Made by a program: the position numbers and the translations under genes. 7,817 bases of DNA. Source: Clostridiales bacterium. Its GTDB lineage: Bacteria > Bacillota > Clostridia > Lachnospirales > WQUN01. How positions within the stretch are numbered: the first letter of the stretch is position 1; every line of letters begins with the position of its first letter. The notes under the pieces were generated by a model. That model was not told where the DNA came from, did no database searches, and saw only the letters and a program-made list of their open reading frames with translations. Positions 1 to 5,797 of this stretch are shown piece by piece. The DNA is taken from the NCBI GenBank assembly GCA_031271275.1, contig JAISWA010000149.1, positions 1 to 7,817 of the forward strand. Direction: 5' to 3'.

Positions 1-54
1 TTATCGCTCCATGTGAAAGGTTTTCGCTATGTTTTGCGCGTTTTTCTTTCACTT

Positions 55-63
55 ATTATATCA
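55..63 (-). promoter_or_regulatory. Extended -10 promoter pointing off the left edge
   Basis: On the minus strand this reads TGATATAAT, a perfect -10 hexamer with the TGn extension. No good -35 is found 17 bases upstream, which an extended -10 does not need. Transcription would start near base 48 and run left. The only ATG in the remaining leader (12-10) is followed by a stop after three codons, so the served gene would start outside the window. The same nine bases form the -10 region of the deoB promoter at 5779-5787. Confidence 0.5.
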
Positions 64-118
64 TTTCTGAGTCACTTTTGTTGATTTTATTGGGCTTATG
101 ACTTTATGGGTATCCCCT

Positions 119-161
119 ATTTTAAAATTCAAGCCGGGAAAGATGGCTTGAATTTTAAAAT
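119..161. repeat. Perfect 17-bp inverted repeat
   Basis: Left arm ATTTTAAAATTCAAGCC (119-135) and right arm GGCTTGAATTTTAAAAT (145-161) are exact reverse complements around a 9-base loop. The outer part of each arm (ATTTTAAAAT) is itself palindromic. The GC-containing core CAAGCC/GGCTTG followed by AATTTT could act as a weak terminator in either direction, but there is no clean U-run outside the stem as in a normal intrinsic terminator. Other possibilities are a small dispersed palindromic element or a protein-binding site. The sequence alone does not decide. Confidence 0.7.
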
Positions 162-184
162 TGCGCGTGCGTACTTGCCGTAGG

Positions 185-239
185 CGAGGGGGGGATGAAG
201 GGAAGTGGCAGGGGGACGGCCAGTGCACCCCCCCCCTCG
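185..239. repeat. G-run/C-run inverted repeat with possible G-quadruplex
   Basis: CGAGGGGGGG (185-194) pairs perfectly with CCCCCCCTCG (230-239) across a 35-base loop. The plus strand from 188 to 215 also carries runs of seven, three and five G, which could form an intramolecular G-quadruplex, although one loop is 8 bases and slightly longer than the usual limit. It lies just upstream of the doubtful small reading frame at 242. Function unknown. Confidence 0.5.
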
Positions 240-241
240 TA

Positions 242-451
242 ATGCTCATTGTAGCACGCGTACCGTCCGGACTATGCTATTGCCAATGGGTAGTTTTAGT
301 GAAGGCTCAGAAAGGAATCTGCTCAAATGGCATGGGTTTGCCCCGGCATTCCCCGGCTTCGTATTACGTTGCGAGCTTGGGTAGTATGTATGCGGACGGT
401 AAGCTCGATTTAATTCGTTGGGCGGTATATTCATTTAATCACAGACATTAA
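242..451 (+). CDS. Doubtful 69-aa hypothetical protein (or structured RNA)
   Basis: I do not recognise this product. From the ATG at 242 the frame gives 69 residues, with Cys at 12, 14 and 27 and a C-terminal half rich in aromatic residues (YYVASLGSMYADGKLDL at 41-57, then RWAVYSFNHRH). No signal peptide or membrane segment is evident. The frame is open further upstream to a TTG at 161, but that part runs through the G/C-run hairpin and gives an implausible Arg/Gly-rich peptide. The ATG has no recognisable ribosome binding site. The TAA stop at 449-451 touches the terminator hairpin at 450-475. Against coding, the opposite strand is also open over 246-434, and the segment holds inverted repeats TACCGTCCG/CGGACGGTA (261-269, 393-401) and CGAGCTT/AAGCTCG (372-378, 401-407). 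These share base 401 and so cannot be wholly formed at once. A structured RNA is an equal alternative. Confidence 0.3.
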   Translation: MLIVARVPSGLCYCQWVVLVKAQKGICSNGMGLPRHSPASYYVASLGSMYADGKLDLIRWAVYSFNHRH

Positions 452-475
452 AAAAGCCGGATTATTTTATCCGGC
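450..475 (-). terminator. Intrinsic terminator after tRNA-Ser
   Basis: Read on the minus strand, GCCGGAT and ATCCGGC form a 7-bp stem around a 6-base loop (475-456), followed at once by six T (455-450). This is a good rho-independent terminator for the leftward tRNA-Ser/hisC transcript. On the plus strand the hairpin is followed only by CTTAATCC, so any rightward activity would be weak. Confidence 0.8.
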
Positions 476-488
476 CTTAATCCTCGGA

Positions 489-529
489 GAACAAAACCAT
501 GCCATTCAATCACGCAGTTAGTTTTGTTC
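489..529. repeat. 9-bp inverted repeat in the tRNA trailer
   Basis: GAACAAAAC (489-497) and GTTTTGTTC (521-529) are exact reverse complements around a 23-base loop. They lie between the tRNA-Ser 3' end and its terminator, so they would form a hairpin in the leftward precursor trailer. A role in 3' processing is only an inference. Confidence 0.5.
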
Positions 530-541
530 ATAATGTAAATA

Positions 542-626
542 CGGAGAGAGGGGGATTCGAACCCCCGGTGGCTTGCGCCACAACAGTTTTCGAGACTGTC
601 ACCTTAAACCGCTCGGACATCTCTCC
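542..626 (-). tRNA. tRNA-Ser (anticodon CGA)
   Basis: On the minus strand the acceptor stem GGAGAGA (626-620) pairs with TCTCTCC (549-543), with G542 as discriminator. The anticodon stem ACAGT/ACTGT closes the loop CTCGAAA, giving anticodon CGA, which reads UCG. The long variable arm (stem TGGC/GCCA) and the T arm with GGTTCGAATCC are those of a class II tRNA, and G at the discriminator position is normal for serine. The 3' CCA is not encoded, since TAT follows, so it must be added by CCA nucleotidyltransferase. The gene has its own promoter and is followed by a terminator at 450-475. Confidence 0.95.
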
Positions 627-650
627 AAAACGTGCCGCAAGGCGCGGCAC
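627..650 (-). other. Hairpin between hisC and tRNA-Ser: weak terminator or tRNA leader
   Basis: On the minus strand GTGCCGC (650-644) and GCGGCAC (638-632) form a 7-bp stem around a 5-base loop, followed by GTTTT and then the first base of the tRNA. It could be a weak intrinsic terminator for hisC. It also begins almost exactly where transcription from the TATAAT at 663-658 should start, so it may instead be a 5' leader hairpin on the tRNA precursor that RNase P removes. The U-run is short (4), which makes me prefer the leader reading slightly. Confidence 0.5.
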
Positions 651-657
651 ATGGCGC

Positions 658-686
658 ATTATAGACGTTGCGCAATCAAACCGCAA
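658..686 (-). promoter_or_regulatory. tRNA-Ser promoter inside the end of hisC
   Basis: A -35 TTGCGG (686-681), a 17-base spacer and a perfect -10 TATAAT (663-658) read leftward. The predicted start is near 651, about 25 bases before the tRNA. The -35 and part of the spacer overlap the last codons of hisC, which stops at 678-676. The hisC promoter has the same two hexamers at the same spacing. Confidence 0.65.
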
Positions 687-1764
687 GCACTTCTTTTAAC
701 GCGTCCATAAACCCTTCCATTTCTTCTTGCGTGCCCACCGTGATTCGCAGGAACGTGTCCATCCCGAAAGCCGCGCCGGGCCGGATGATATATCCCTTTT
801 TCATCAGCGCTTCAAACGCCGCGCGGCTGTCGCGCTTAACGTCCGCCATCAGGAAATTCGCCTGCGAAGGAATATAATACAGCCCCATTTCCGTTAACGC
901 GCGCCCGGTAAATTCCATTACGCGACGGTTTTCCCCTTTGCTTTTTTCCATGAAGGCGGTGTCGTTTAACGCGGCGAGCGCGGCGGCTTGACCCTGTACC
1001 GTCACGTTGAACGGGCAGCGGATTTTTTCGATTTGCGCGGCGGTCTCGGCGCTCATTGCGCCAAAGCCGACGCGAAGGGAAGCGATTCCGTAAATCTTTG
1101 AAAAAGTTTTAAGCAGCACCGCGTTCTTATATTTTTTCAAAGTCGCCCACGTGTCGGGGTAATCGGATGCCGTAACGTATTCGCGGTACGCTTCGTCAAA
1201 TATCACGGTCACATCCCCGGGAACATTTTCCATAAGCCAACTTTGTTCTTCCGCCGTGTGGTAGGTGCCTGTGGGGTTGTTGGGGTTCGCGACGAATATC
1301 AATTTTGTTTTTTCGGTAATACTTTTAACAATGGCGCGCAGGTCGAACCCGTAGTCTTTCATCGGCGTGTAAACCATTACGCCGCCCATGGACTCCACCG
1401 AAGCCGCATACTGGGAAAAAGTCGTCTGCGCGGTAACCGCCTCGTCGCCGGGGTTGATAAAAATTTTCCCGAGCATGGCGATTACGTCGTCGGTCCCCGC
1501 GCCAAACACCAACTGCTCGGGCGCGATATTATATTTTCCGGAGACGACCTGCCGCAATTCCGTACAATACCCGTCGGGGTACAGCCGCGCTTCCGCGAAA
1601 GTGCGGGCGACGGCTTCCGGCACCTTTGGCGAACAGCCCAACGGGTTTTCGTTGGAAGCGAGCTTTACCACCCGCGACAGCCCGTACTGACGCTTTACCT
1701 CGTCAATGGGCCGCCCCGGAACATAGGGCTGCATATTTTTAAGATTCGAACGATAAACGGACAA
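676..1764 (-). CDS. hisC: Histidinol-phosphate aminotransferase
   Basis: This PLP-dependent class I/II aminotransferase exchanges the amino group between glutamate and imidazole acetol phosphate in histidine synthesis, in the cytoplasm. The family order is complete: an N-terminal pY-PGRP segment (about 14-19), the KLASNENPLG substrate loop (34-43), AGTDD (89-93), ANPNNPTGT (159-167), FDEAY (189-193), the PLP lysine K223 in KTFSKIYG, and LRITVG with Arg340 for the substrate carboxylate. At 362 residues it is normal length. I chose the TTG at 1764 because AGGAG (1777-1773) lies 8 bases before it. The in-frame GTG at 1773 overlaps that ribosome binding site and would add only three residues. It has its own promoter and is followed by tRNA-Ser. 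No other his gene is nearby. HisC-like enzymes can also act on aromatic amino acids or cobalamin precursors, so substrate is inferred from overall similarity. Confidence 0.9.
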   Translation of the reverse strand: MSVYRSNLKNMQPYVPGRPIDEVKRQYGLSRVVKLASNENPLGCSPKVPEAVARTFAEARLYPDGYCTELRQVVSGKYNIAPEQLVFGAGTDDVIAMLGKIFINPGDEAVTAQTTFSQYAASVESMGGVMVYTPMKDYGFDLRAIVKSITEKTKLIFVANPNNPTGTYHTAEEQSWLMENVPGDVTVIFDEAYREYVTASDYPDTWATLKKYKNAVLLKTFSKIYGIASLRVGFGAMSAETAAQIEKIRCPFNVTVQGQAAALAALNDTAFMEKSKGENRRVMEFTGRALTEMGLYYIPSQANFLMADVKRDSRAAFEALMKKGYIIRPGAAFGMDTFLRITVGTQEEMEGFMDALKEVLAV

Positions 1765-1793
1765 AAAAATCACTCCTCTGTGTAGGTTAAGGA

Positions 1794-1822
1794 ATTATAG
1801 GCAAAAGCAATTCTCCCCGCAA
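1794..1822 (-). promoter_or_regulatory. hisC promoter
   Basis: A -35 TTGCGG (1822-1817), a 17-base spacer and a perfect -10 TATAAT (1799-1794) read leftward, with start predicted near 1787. That leaves a leader of about 20 bases carrying AGAGGAG and no room for an attenuator or T-box. The upstream gene hydF stops at 1854 with no clear intrinsic terminator between, so hisC may also receive read-through. Confidence 0.65.
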
Positions 1823-1853
1823 GCGCCGGAACGCTATATCAGCACTGACGAGT

Positions 1854-3044
1854 CTACTTGGCAGCTTTCCGGATTGCAGTAGCCCGCTCCAAAATCCCCG
1901 TGCAAGCCGCAAGCGCCATTCCGTAGTTCGTAAACGGCACGCCGCGCGTAATCGCCCCGTTCTGCCGCGCCCAGAACATCCTCGGCGTAAGCATACATCC
2001 TCCGCAATGTACGACTAACTTAAAATCCTCCAAGTCTTCCGGGAATTCTTTCCCGGCATAGAAAGTGAACGCCAGTTTTCCCCCGGCTGCCTTTTCCAAC
2101 GCGCGGGGGATTTTAACGCGCCCGATATCCTCATGGGAGGTATTGTGCGTGCAGGCTTCGGCAATCAAAACCCTGTCGCCGGGCTTTAATAATTTTATTT
2201 GTTGCGCCCCTTCATACAGCGCGGCTAAATCGCCTTTTTGCCGGGCGGTTAATATGGAAAACGACGTCAGCGGGATTTCCGGCGGGATTATTTCGCCAAC
2301 CTGTTTAAAAACCTGCGAATCGGTAATAGCCAAGTCGATGCGCGGAAGCTCGCTAAGCGCTTCGGGCAGCGTTTCCGGCACGGTTATGTGGCAGCGGATA
2401 TTTTCGTCAAGGCAGGCGCGTATCAACTGCACCTGCGGCAGTATCAGCCGTCCTTCCGGCGCTTCCGCGTCGAGGGGCGCGATAAGCAGAACGACCCCGC
2501 CCTTGGGAACCAACCCGGCGATCAGCGATTTTTCCGGGGCGGTTTCTTTTTGTAAAATTTCAATAATCGCGGCGCGGAGCGCAGTGATGGAATCCGGGTC
2601 GCTGACGGAAACCGAAACAGAGCGGAACCCTCGCAAAAGCGGCGTTTCGTTCCCGGCTAAATCCTTTTTTGTCCAAACCAATAAAAAAGGCATCCGCCGC
2701 TCCTTAAACGCCGCCGCCATGGACTCGAATTTTTCTTCATTGAACTTAGCCGGTTCGATAATATAAAGCGCAAGGTCTGCCAAATCGAGCCAGCGCTTGG
2801 TTTTTTGAACCCGGGCTTCGCCCAGTTCACTTTCGTCGCCCAAACCGGCGGTGTCCACCAAGGTGACCGCGCCGTAGCCGTGCAGTTCCATTGCCTTAGA
2901 AACCGGGTCGGCGGTGGTTCCGGGGATTTCCGAAACGATGGCGCGGGATTGACCGAGCAGCGCGTTAAAGAGGGAGGACTTCCCCGCGTTGGTTTCGCCG
3001 AATAATACGATATGCTTGCGGTTGGAGGATAAAGCGGATGACAT
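1854..3044 (-). CDS. hydF: [FeFe]-hydrogenase H-cluster maturation GTPase HydF
   Basis: HydF is the scaffold on which the 2Fe subcluster of the H-cluster is assembled before transfer to the apo-hydrogenase. The N-terminal GTPase domain shows the P-loop GETNAGKS (16-23), PGTTADP (41-47), DTAG (64-67) and TKKD (125-128). A middle dimerisation region follows, then a C-terminal cluster-binding domain with C298-T-H300 and C347-x2-C350. The 46-residue gap between H300 and C347 matches the family pattern CxH-x(46-53)-CxxC for the [4Fe-4S] site. At 396 residues it is of family length, so it appears intact. The ATG follows AGGGGG by 4 bases, and this ribosome binding site overlaps the TAG stop of hydG, only 8 bases upstream, which suggests translational coupling. 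The chemistry depends on HydG, encoded next door, and on HydE, which is not in the window. Confidence 0.95.
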   Translation of the reverse strand: MSSALSSNRKHIVLFGETNAGKSSLFNALLGQSRAIVSEIPGTTADPVSKAMELHGYGAVTLVDTAGLGDESELGEARVQKTKRWLDLADLALYIIEPAKFNEEKFESMAAAFKERRMPFLLVWTKKDLAGNETPLLRGFRSVSVSVSDPDSITALRAAIIEILQKETAPEKSLIAGLVPKGGVVLLIAPLDAEAPEGRLILPQVQLIRACLDENIRCHITVPETLPEALSELPRIDLAITDSQVFKQVGEIIPPEIPLTSFSILTARQKGDLAALYEGAQQIKLLKPGDRVLIAEACTHNTSHEDIGRVKIPRALEKAAGGKLAFTFYAGKEFPEDLEDFKLVVHCGGCMLTPRMFWARQNGAITRGVPFTNYGMALAACTGILERATAIRKAAK

Positions 3045-3052
3045 GGCGCCCC

Positions 3053-4462
3053 CTATAAATATAAGTCGCTTGCGCCGCCGCTGATTCTTTCAATATTTCC
3101 CCGCACTTCGGCGCGAATGTTTTCGTCAGGGATGCCGTCTGTCTTGCGGGAAATCAGCTTGGCGGACTTTTCCTTAAACGCCGGCGAGCCGTAATCCCGC
3201 GCGTATTCCGCAAGGGTCATGAGCGCGTTGGGCAAACAGACGTTCTTAATCTGCCCGCTCTTGGCGAGGGACATAAACCGGTCGCCCGTGCGCCCTTTCC
3301 GGTAGCAAGCGGTACAAAAGCTTGGGATCAAATCCTCGTCCATCAGCCACAGCAAAATTTCCTGCGGGGTACGTTCGTCCTGCACGCTAAACTGCGCCGC
3401 TTTCCGCTCCCGCAGGGAATACCCGCCCACCTCCACCGTGGAACCGCCGCTCATCTGGGAAACGCCGCAGCGTATTAAGTCTTTGCGCATTTCTTTTGTC
3501 TCCCGGGTGGAAATAATCATCCCGGTGTACGGCACCGCCAACCGGAGGATTGCTGTGAGCAGCAGAAAGTCGCTGTCGGTCACGGCGTTGCGCCATTTTC
3601 CCAAAGTCGCCCCTTCCGCGTGGCGGATGCGCGGCAGGGAAATCGTATGGAAACCCACGCCGAATTTTTGCTCCAAATGCTCGTTGTGCAGCATAAGCGC
3701 CAACACTTCGTAACGCCAGTCATATAAACCGAACAGCACGCCGCCGCCCACGTCCTCCACGCCCGCTTCCATCGCCCGGTCAAAGGCTTCCGTGTGCCAG
3801 CGGTAATCGCTTTTGGGGCCGGAGGGGTGCATTTTTTCGTAAGTGGGTTGGTGATAGGTTTCCTGAAAAAGAATGTAGGTTCCGATACCCGCGTCCTTTA
3901 GCTGACGGTACTCGTCTACGGTGGTCGCGGCGATGTTGACATTGACCCGGCGGATTTCGCCGTAGCCGCCGCTTTGGGAATCACCGCGCCCGCCGCTTCC
4001 CGTTTTCGTCTCATACAATGTTTTTATTACTTCCAATATATAAGAAAGCGGGCAGTTTTCCGGGTCCTCCCCCGCTTCCACCGCGAGGCGCTTATGCCCC
4101 ATGCGCTCAAGCAGTTCCGCCTCGCGGCGCACCTCGTCCATCGTCAGCCGCCTGCGCTTATAGTCATGCCCGCAGCGGAAACCGCAGTACAGGCAGCCAT
4201 TGACGCAGTAATCGCTCACGTACAGCGGCGCGAACATGACGATGCGGTCGCCGTAGATATGCTTTTTGATGGAAAAAGCCACTTCAAACAGGCGCGCCCG
4301 CAGTTCCCGCGAGTTCGTTGAAAGCAGCGCGGCGACTTCAAAGGGCGTCAGCCCTTCAAAGCGCGCGGCTTTATCGAGAATGCACGAGATTTCCCCGGGG
4401 GAAGCGCCTTCGGCTTCTTTAAGCAGCTTGTTTATATATCCTTCATCTTGATAATTGGGCAA
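3053..4462 (-). CDS. hydG: [FeFe]-hydrogenase maturase HydG (radical SAM tyrosine lyase)
   Basis: HydG cleaves tyrosine to p-cresol and a glycine-derived fragment that yields the CO and CN ligands of the H-cluster, building an Fe(CO)2(CN)-cysteine synthon. The radical-SAM cluster motif C86-x3-C90-x2-C93 is present (CVNGCLYC), followed by a ThiH/BioB-like barrel with RRVNVNIAATT (171-181). The C-terminal HydG motif is exact: C383-x2-C386-x22-C409 for the second, auxiliary cluster. This separates it from ThiH and HydE. At 469 residues it is near family length, with a Gly/Ser-rich stretch at about 154-168 that looks like a small loop insertion. The start is TTG at 4462. It has no clear ribosome binding site, but no other start codon exists upstream before the stop at 4504-4502, and starting later would remove conserved sequence. 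It lies 28 bases after deoB and 8 before hydF, so all three are probably one operon. Confidence 0.95.
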   Translation of the reverse strand: MPNYQDEGYINKLLKEAEGASPGEISCILDKAARFEGLTPFEVAALLSTNSRELRARLFEVAFSIKKHIYGDRIVMFAPLYVSDYCVNGCLYCGFRCGHDYKRRRLTMDEVRREAELLERMGHKRLAVEAGEDPENCPLSYILEVIKTLYETKTGSGGRGDSQSGGYGEIRRVNVNIAATTVDEYRQLKDAGIGTYILFQETYHQPTYEKMHPSGPKSDYRWHTEAFDRAMEAGVEDVGGGVLFGLYDWRYEVLALMLHNEHLEQKFGVGFHTISLPRIRHAEGATLGKWRNAVTDSDFLLLTAILRLAVPYTGMIISTRETKEMRKDLIRCGVSQMSGGSTVEVGGYSLRERKAAQFSVQDERTPQEILLWLMDEDLIPSFCTACYRKGRTGDRFMSLAKSGQIKNVCLPNALMTLAEYARDYGSPAFKEKSAKLISRKTDGIPDENIRAEVRGNIERISGGASDLYL

Positions 4463-4490
4463 AACGAGACACCGTCTTTCGGCAGATTTT

Positions 4491-5678
4491 TTATAATTGG
4501 TTTAAAAAAGATTTCCCGGCGTTCCACGCGCCTTTATAAGCTTGCGCGCTTCGCGTTAATATTTCGTAAACCGTCGCGCCAAGGTCCGCGAAGGATTCCC
4601 GCGTTCCAAGGCTGACCGGTTTTACTTTTTTGCCGTAAACCAACAGTGGAACATATTCCCGGGAATGGTCGGTGGAGGGGGTGGTCGGGTCGCAGCCGTG
4701 GTCGGCGGTGATTATCAGCAGGTCATTTTCCCGCAGCGCCTCCATCACGCGCGGGAGTTGCGAGTCGAAATACTCCAACGCCTTCGCGTACCCTTCCGTA
4801 TCGTTGCGGTGGCCGTACAGCATGTCGAAATCCACCAGATTGGTAAAAATCAACGCGTCTGACCTGTTATTGCGCAGCGCGTCGAGGGTCGCGTCAATGC
4901 CGTCCCGGTTGTTGGTGGTGTGGTTGACATGGGCGACGCCGCGTTTGCAGAAAATATCCTCTATCTTGCCAATGCCGAGCGTGGTTAACCCTTGCTTTTC
5001 CAACGCGTCGAGTATCGTGTCCCCGGGCGGGGGAACGGCGTAGTCGCGGCGGTTTTCCGTGCGCCTGAAAGCGCCGCTTTCACCGGCGAACGGCCGCGCA
5101 ATCACCCTGCCTACATTATATTCCCCGTTTAAAACTTCCCGCGCAATTTCACAGAGCTTATACAATTCGTCGAGCGGGATTACGCTTTCGTGGGCGGCTA
5201 CCTGAAACACGCTGTCGGCGGAGGTGTATACGACGGGCGCTCCGGTTCGCACATGCTTCGCGCCGAGCCGCGCCATAATTTCCGTTCCCGATGCGACTTC
5301 GTTACCAAGCCAGGCGGGCTTGCGCCCGGCGCGGGTAAGCCATTCCCGCAGCAACCCGTCCGGGAAACCGTCCGGAAAAGTGCGGAAGGGCGTGTCCATA
5401 ATCAGCCCCGCCAATTCCCAATGACCGCTGGTGGTATCCTTCGCCTTGGTGATTTCAGCCATACGGCCGTAAGCGGCGAGGGGGCTTTCTGCGGAAGGCA
5501 GGCAGGCGCTTTCGATATTGCCAAGACCCAGTGTGTAAAGGTTTGGAATTTCCAAACGCCCGCGCGCTTTGTAAATGTTCCCTATCGTGTTGGAACCCTC
5601 GTCGCCAAATTCCGCGGCGTCGGGCAGCGCGCCGATACCCGCGCTGTCGAGTACCGTTATTATTACCCTGTTGAACAC
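4491..5678 (-). CDS. deoB: Phosphopentomutase
   Basis: DeoB interconverts ribose/deoxyribose 1-phosphate and 5-phosphate, feeding nucleoside-derived pentoses into central metabolism in the cytoplasm. It belongs to the alkaline phosphatase-like metalloenzymes. The residues known from the Bacillus enzyme are all in place: D11 in VLDSAGIG, the phosphorylated Thr (T82 in KDTTSGHWE), D285 and H290 in NLVDFDMLYGH, D326-H327 in TADHG, and H338 in STDHSREYVP. Length (395) matches the family. The start is GTG at 5678, the first possible one after an in-frame TGA in the leader, with AAAGGG about 11 bases upstream. An out-of-frame ATG lies 13 bases before it. An extended -10 promoter and a hairpin-containing leader of about 94 bases precede it. 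It is the first gene of the probable deoB-hydG-hydF operon, with no other nucleoside-salvage gene beside it. Confidence 0.95.
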   Translation of the reverse strand: MFNRVIITVLDSAGIGALPDAAEFGDEGSNTIGNIYKARGRLEIPNLYTLGLGNIESACLPSAESPLAAYGRMAEITKAKDTTSGHWELAGLIMDTPFRTFPDGFPDGLLREWLTRAGRKPAWLGNEVASGTEIMARLGAKHVRTGAPVVYTSADSVFQVAAHESVIPLDELYKLCEIAREVLNGEYNVGRVIARPFAGESGAFRRTENRRDYAVPPPGDTILDALEKQGLTTLGIGKIEDIFCKRGVAHVNHTTNNRDGIDATLDALRNNRSDALIFTNLVDFDMLYGHRNDTEGYAKALEYFDSQLPRVMEALRENDLLIITADHGCDPTTPSTDHSREYVPLLVYGKKVKPVSLGTRESFADLGATVYEILTRSAQAYKGAWNAGKSFLNQL

Positions 5679-5739
5679 GGTGATTCATTCCCTTTATTTT
5701 TGACTTTTCGCCGCTGAGTCGCGGTTTCAACTATGCTAT

Positions 5740-5756
5740 GCGCCCGCGAAGGGCGC
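5740..5756 (-). other. GC hairpin in the deoB leader
   Basis: GCGCCC and GGGCGC form a perfect 6-bp stem with a 5-base TTCGC loop (minus strand). A second, weaker stem CCGC/GCGG (5724-5721 with 5714-5711) follows. Neither is followed by a T-run, so these are not intrinsic terminators. They lie between the promoter and the start of deoB and would be in its 5' untranslated region. I recognise no known riboswitch class. Confidence 0.5.
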
Positions 5757-5778
5757 GACAGAATTTGCTTTGCGGGGG

Positions 5779-5787
5779 ATTATATCA
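5779..5787 (-). promoter_or_regulatory. Extended -10 promoter of deoB-hydG-hydF
   Basis: TGATATAAT on the minus strand gives a perfect -10 with the TGn extension, and no consensus -35 lies 17 bases upstream (CCCGGA). Start is predicted near 5772, giving a leader of about 94 bases before the deoB GTG. It lies 10 bases past the stop of the epimerase gene, so the operon can be transcribed independently of that gene. The identical nonamer occurs at 55-63. Confidence 0.6.
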
Positions 5788-5797
5788 CAAAAAAGTT

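Larger units (their letters stand above)
1..541. other. Intergenic region with promoter, hairpins and a doubtful small ORF
   Basis: No confident gene lies in this 541-base stretch. It begins with an AT-rich leader-like segment (1-118) holding a leftward extended -10 promoter, and a 7-bp inverted repeat (GTGAAAG 13-19, CTTTCAC 46-52) just downstream of it. Next come a perfect 17-bp inverted repeat (119-161), a G/C-run hairpin (185-239), a segment open in one plus frame and one minus frame over about 246-434, a leftward terminator (450-475), and a 9-bp inverted repeat (489-497 with 521-529) in the tRNA trailer. The individual elements are listed separately. All confident transcription signals here point left, so a minus-strand gene probably begins beyond the left edge. 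Confidence 0.6.

Noticed and set aside
242..262. The minus strand contains CGTGCTACAATG, a string well known from 16S rRNA
   Set aside because: Only 12 bases match and the flanks do not. A match of this length to some part of an rRNA is expected by chance in a window this size.
246..434. Minus-strand 62-aa open frame opposite the small plus-strand ORF
   Set aside because: It has no ribosome binding site and no recognisable motif, and it overlaps the other candidate fully. It is noted only as a sign that the segment may not be coding.
499..699. Plus-strand open frame through the tRNA
   Set aside because: It reads straight through the tRNA-Ser gene in antisense and into hisC, so it is an artefact.
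1243..1785. Long plus-strand open frame (180 aa) opposite hisC
   Set aside because: It is a shadow of the hisC codons. It has no family resemblance and lies fully antisense to a clearly intact gene.
1800..1853. Possible terminator between hydF and hisC
   Set aside because: Only 4-bp stems are seen (for example TCAG/CTGA) and no T-run follows.
2065..2766. Long plus-strand open frame (233 aa) opposite hydF
   Set aside because: It is a Ser-rich antisense shadow of hydF with no domain features.
3960..4010. CCGCC-rich stretch in hydG as a possible repeat or recombination site
   Set aside because: It simply encodes the Gly/Ser loop, without a regular repeat unit.
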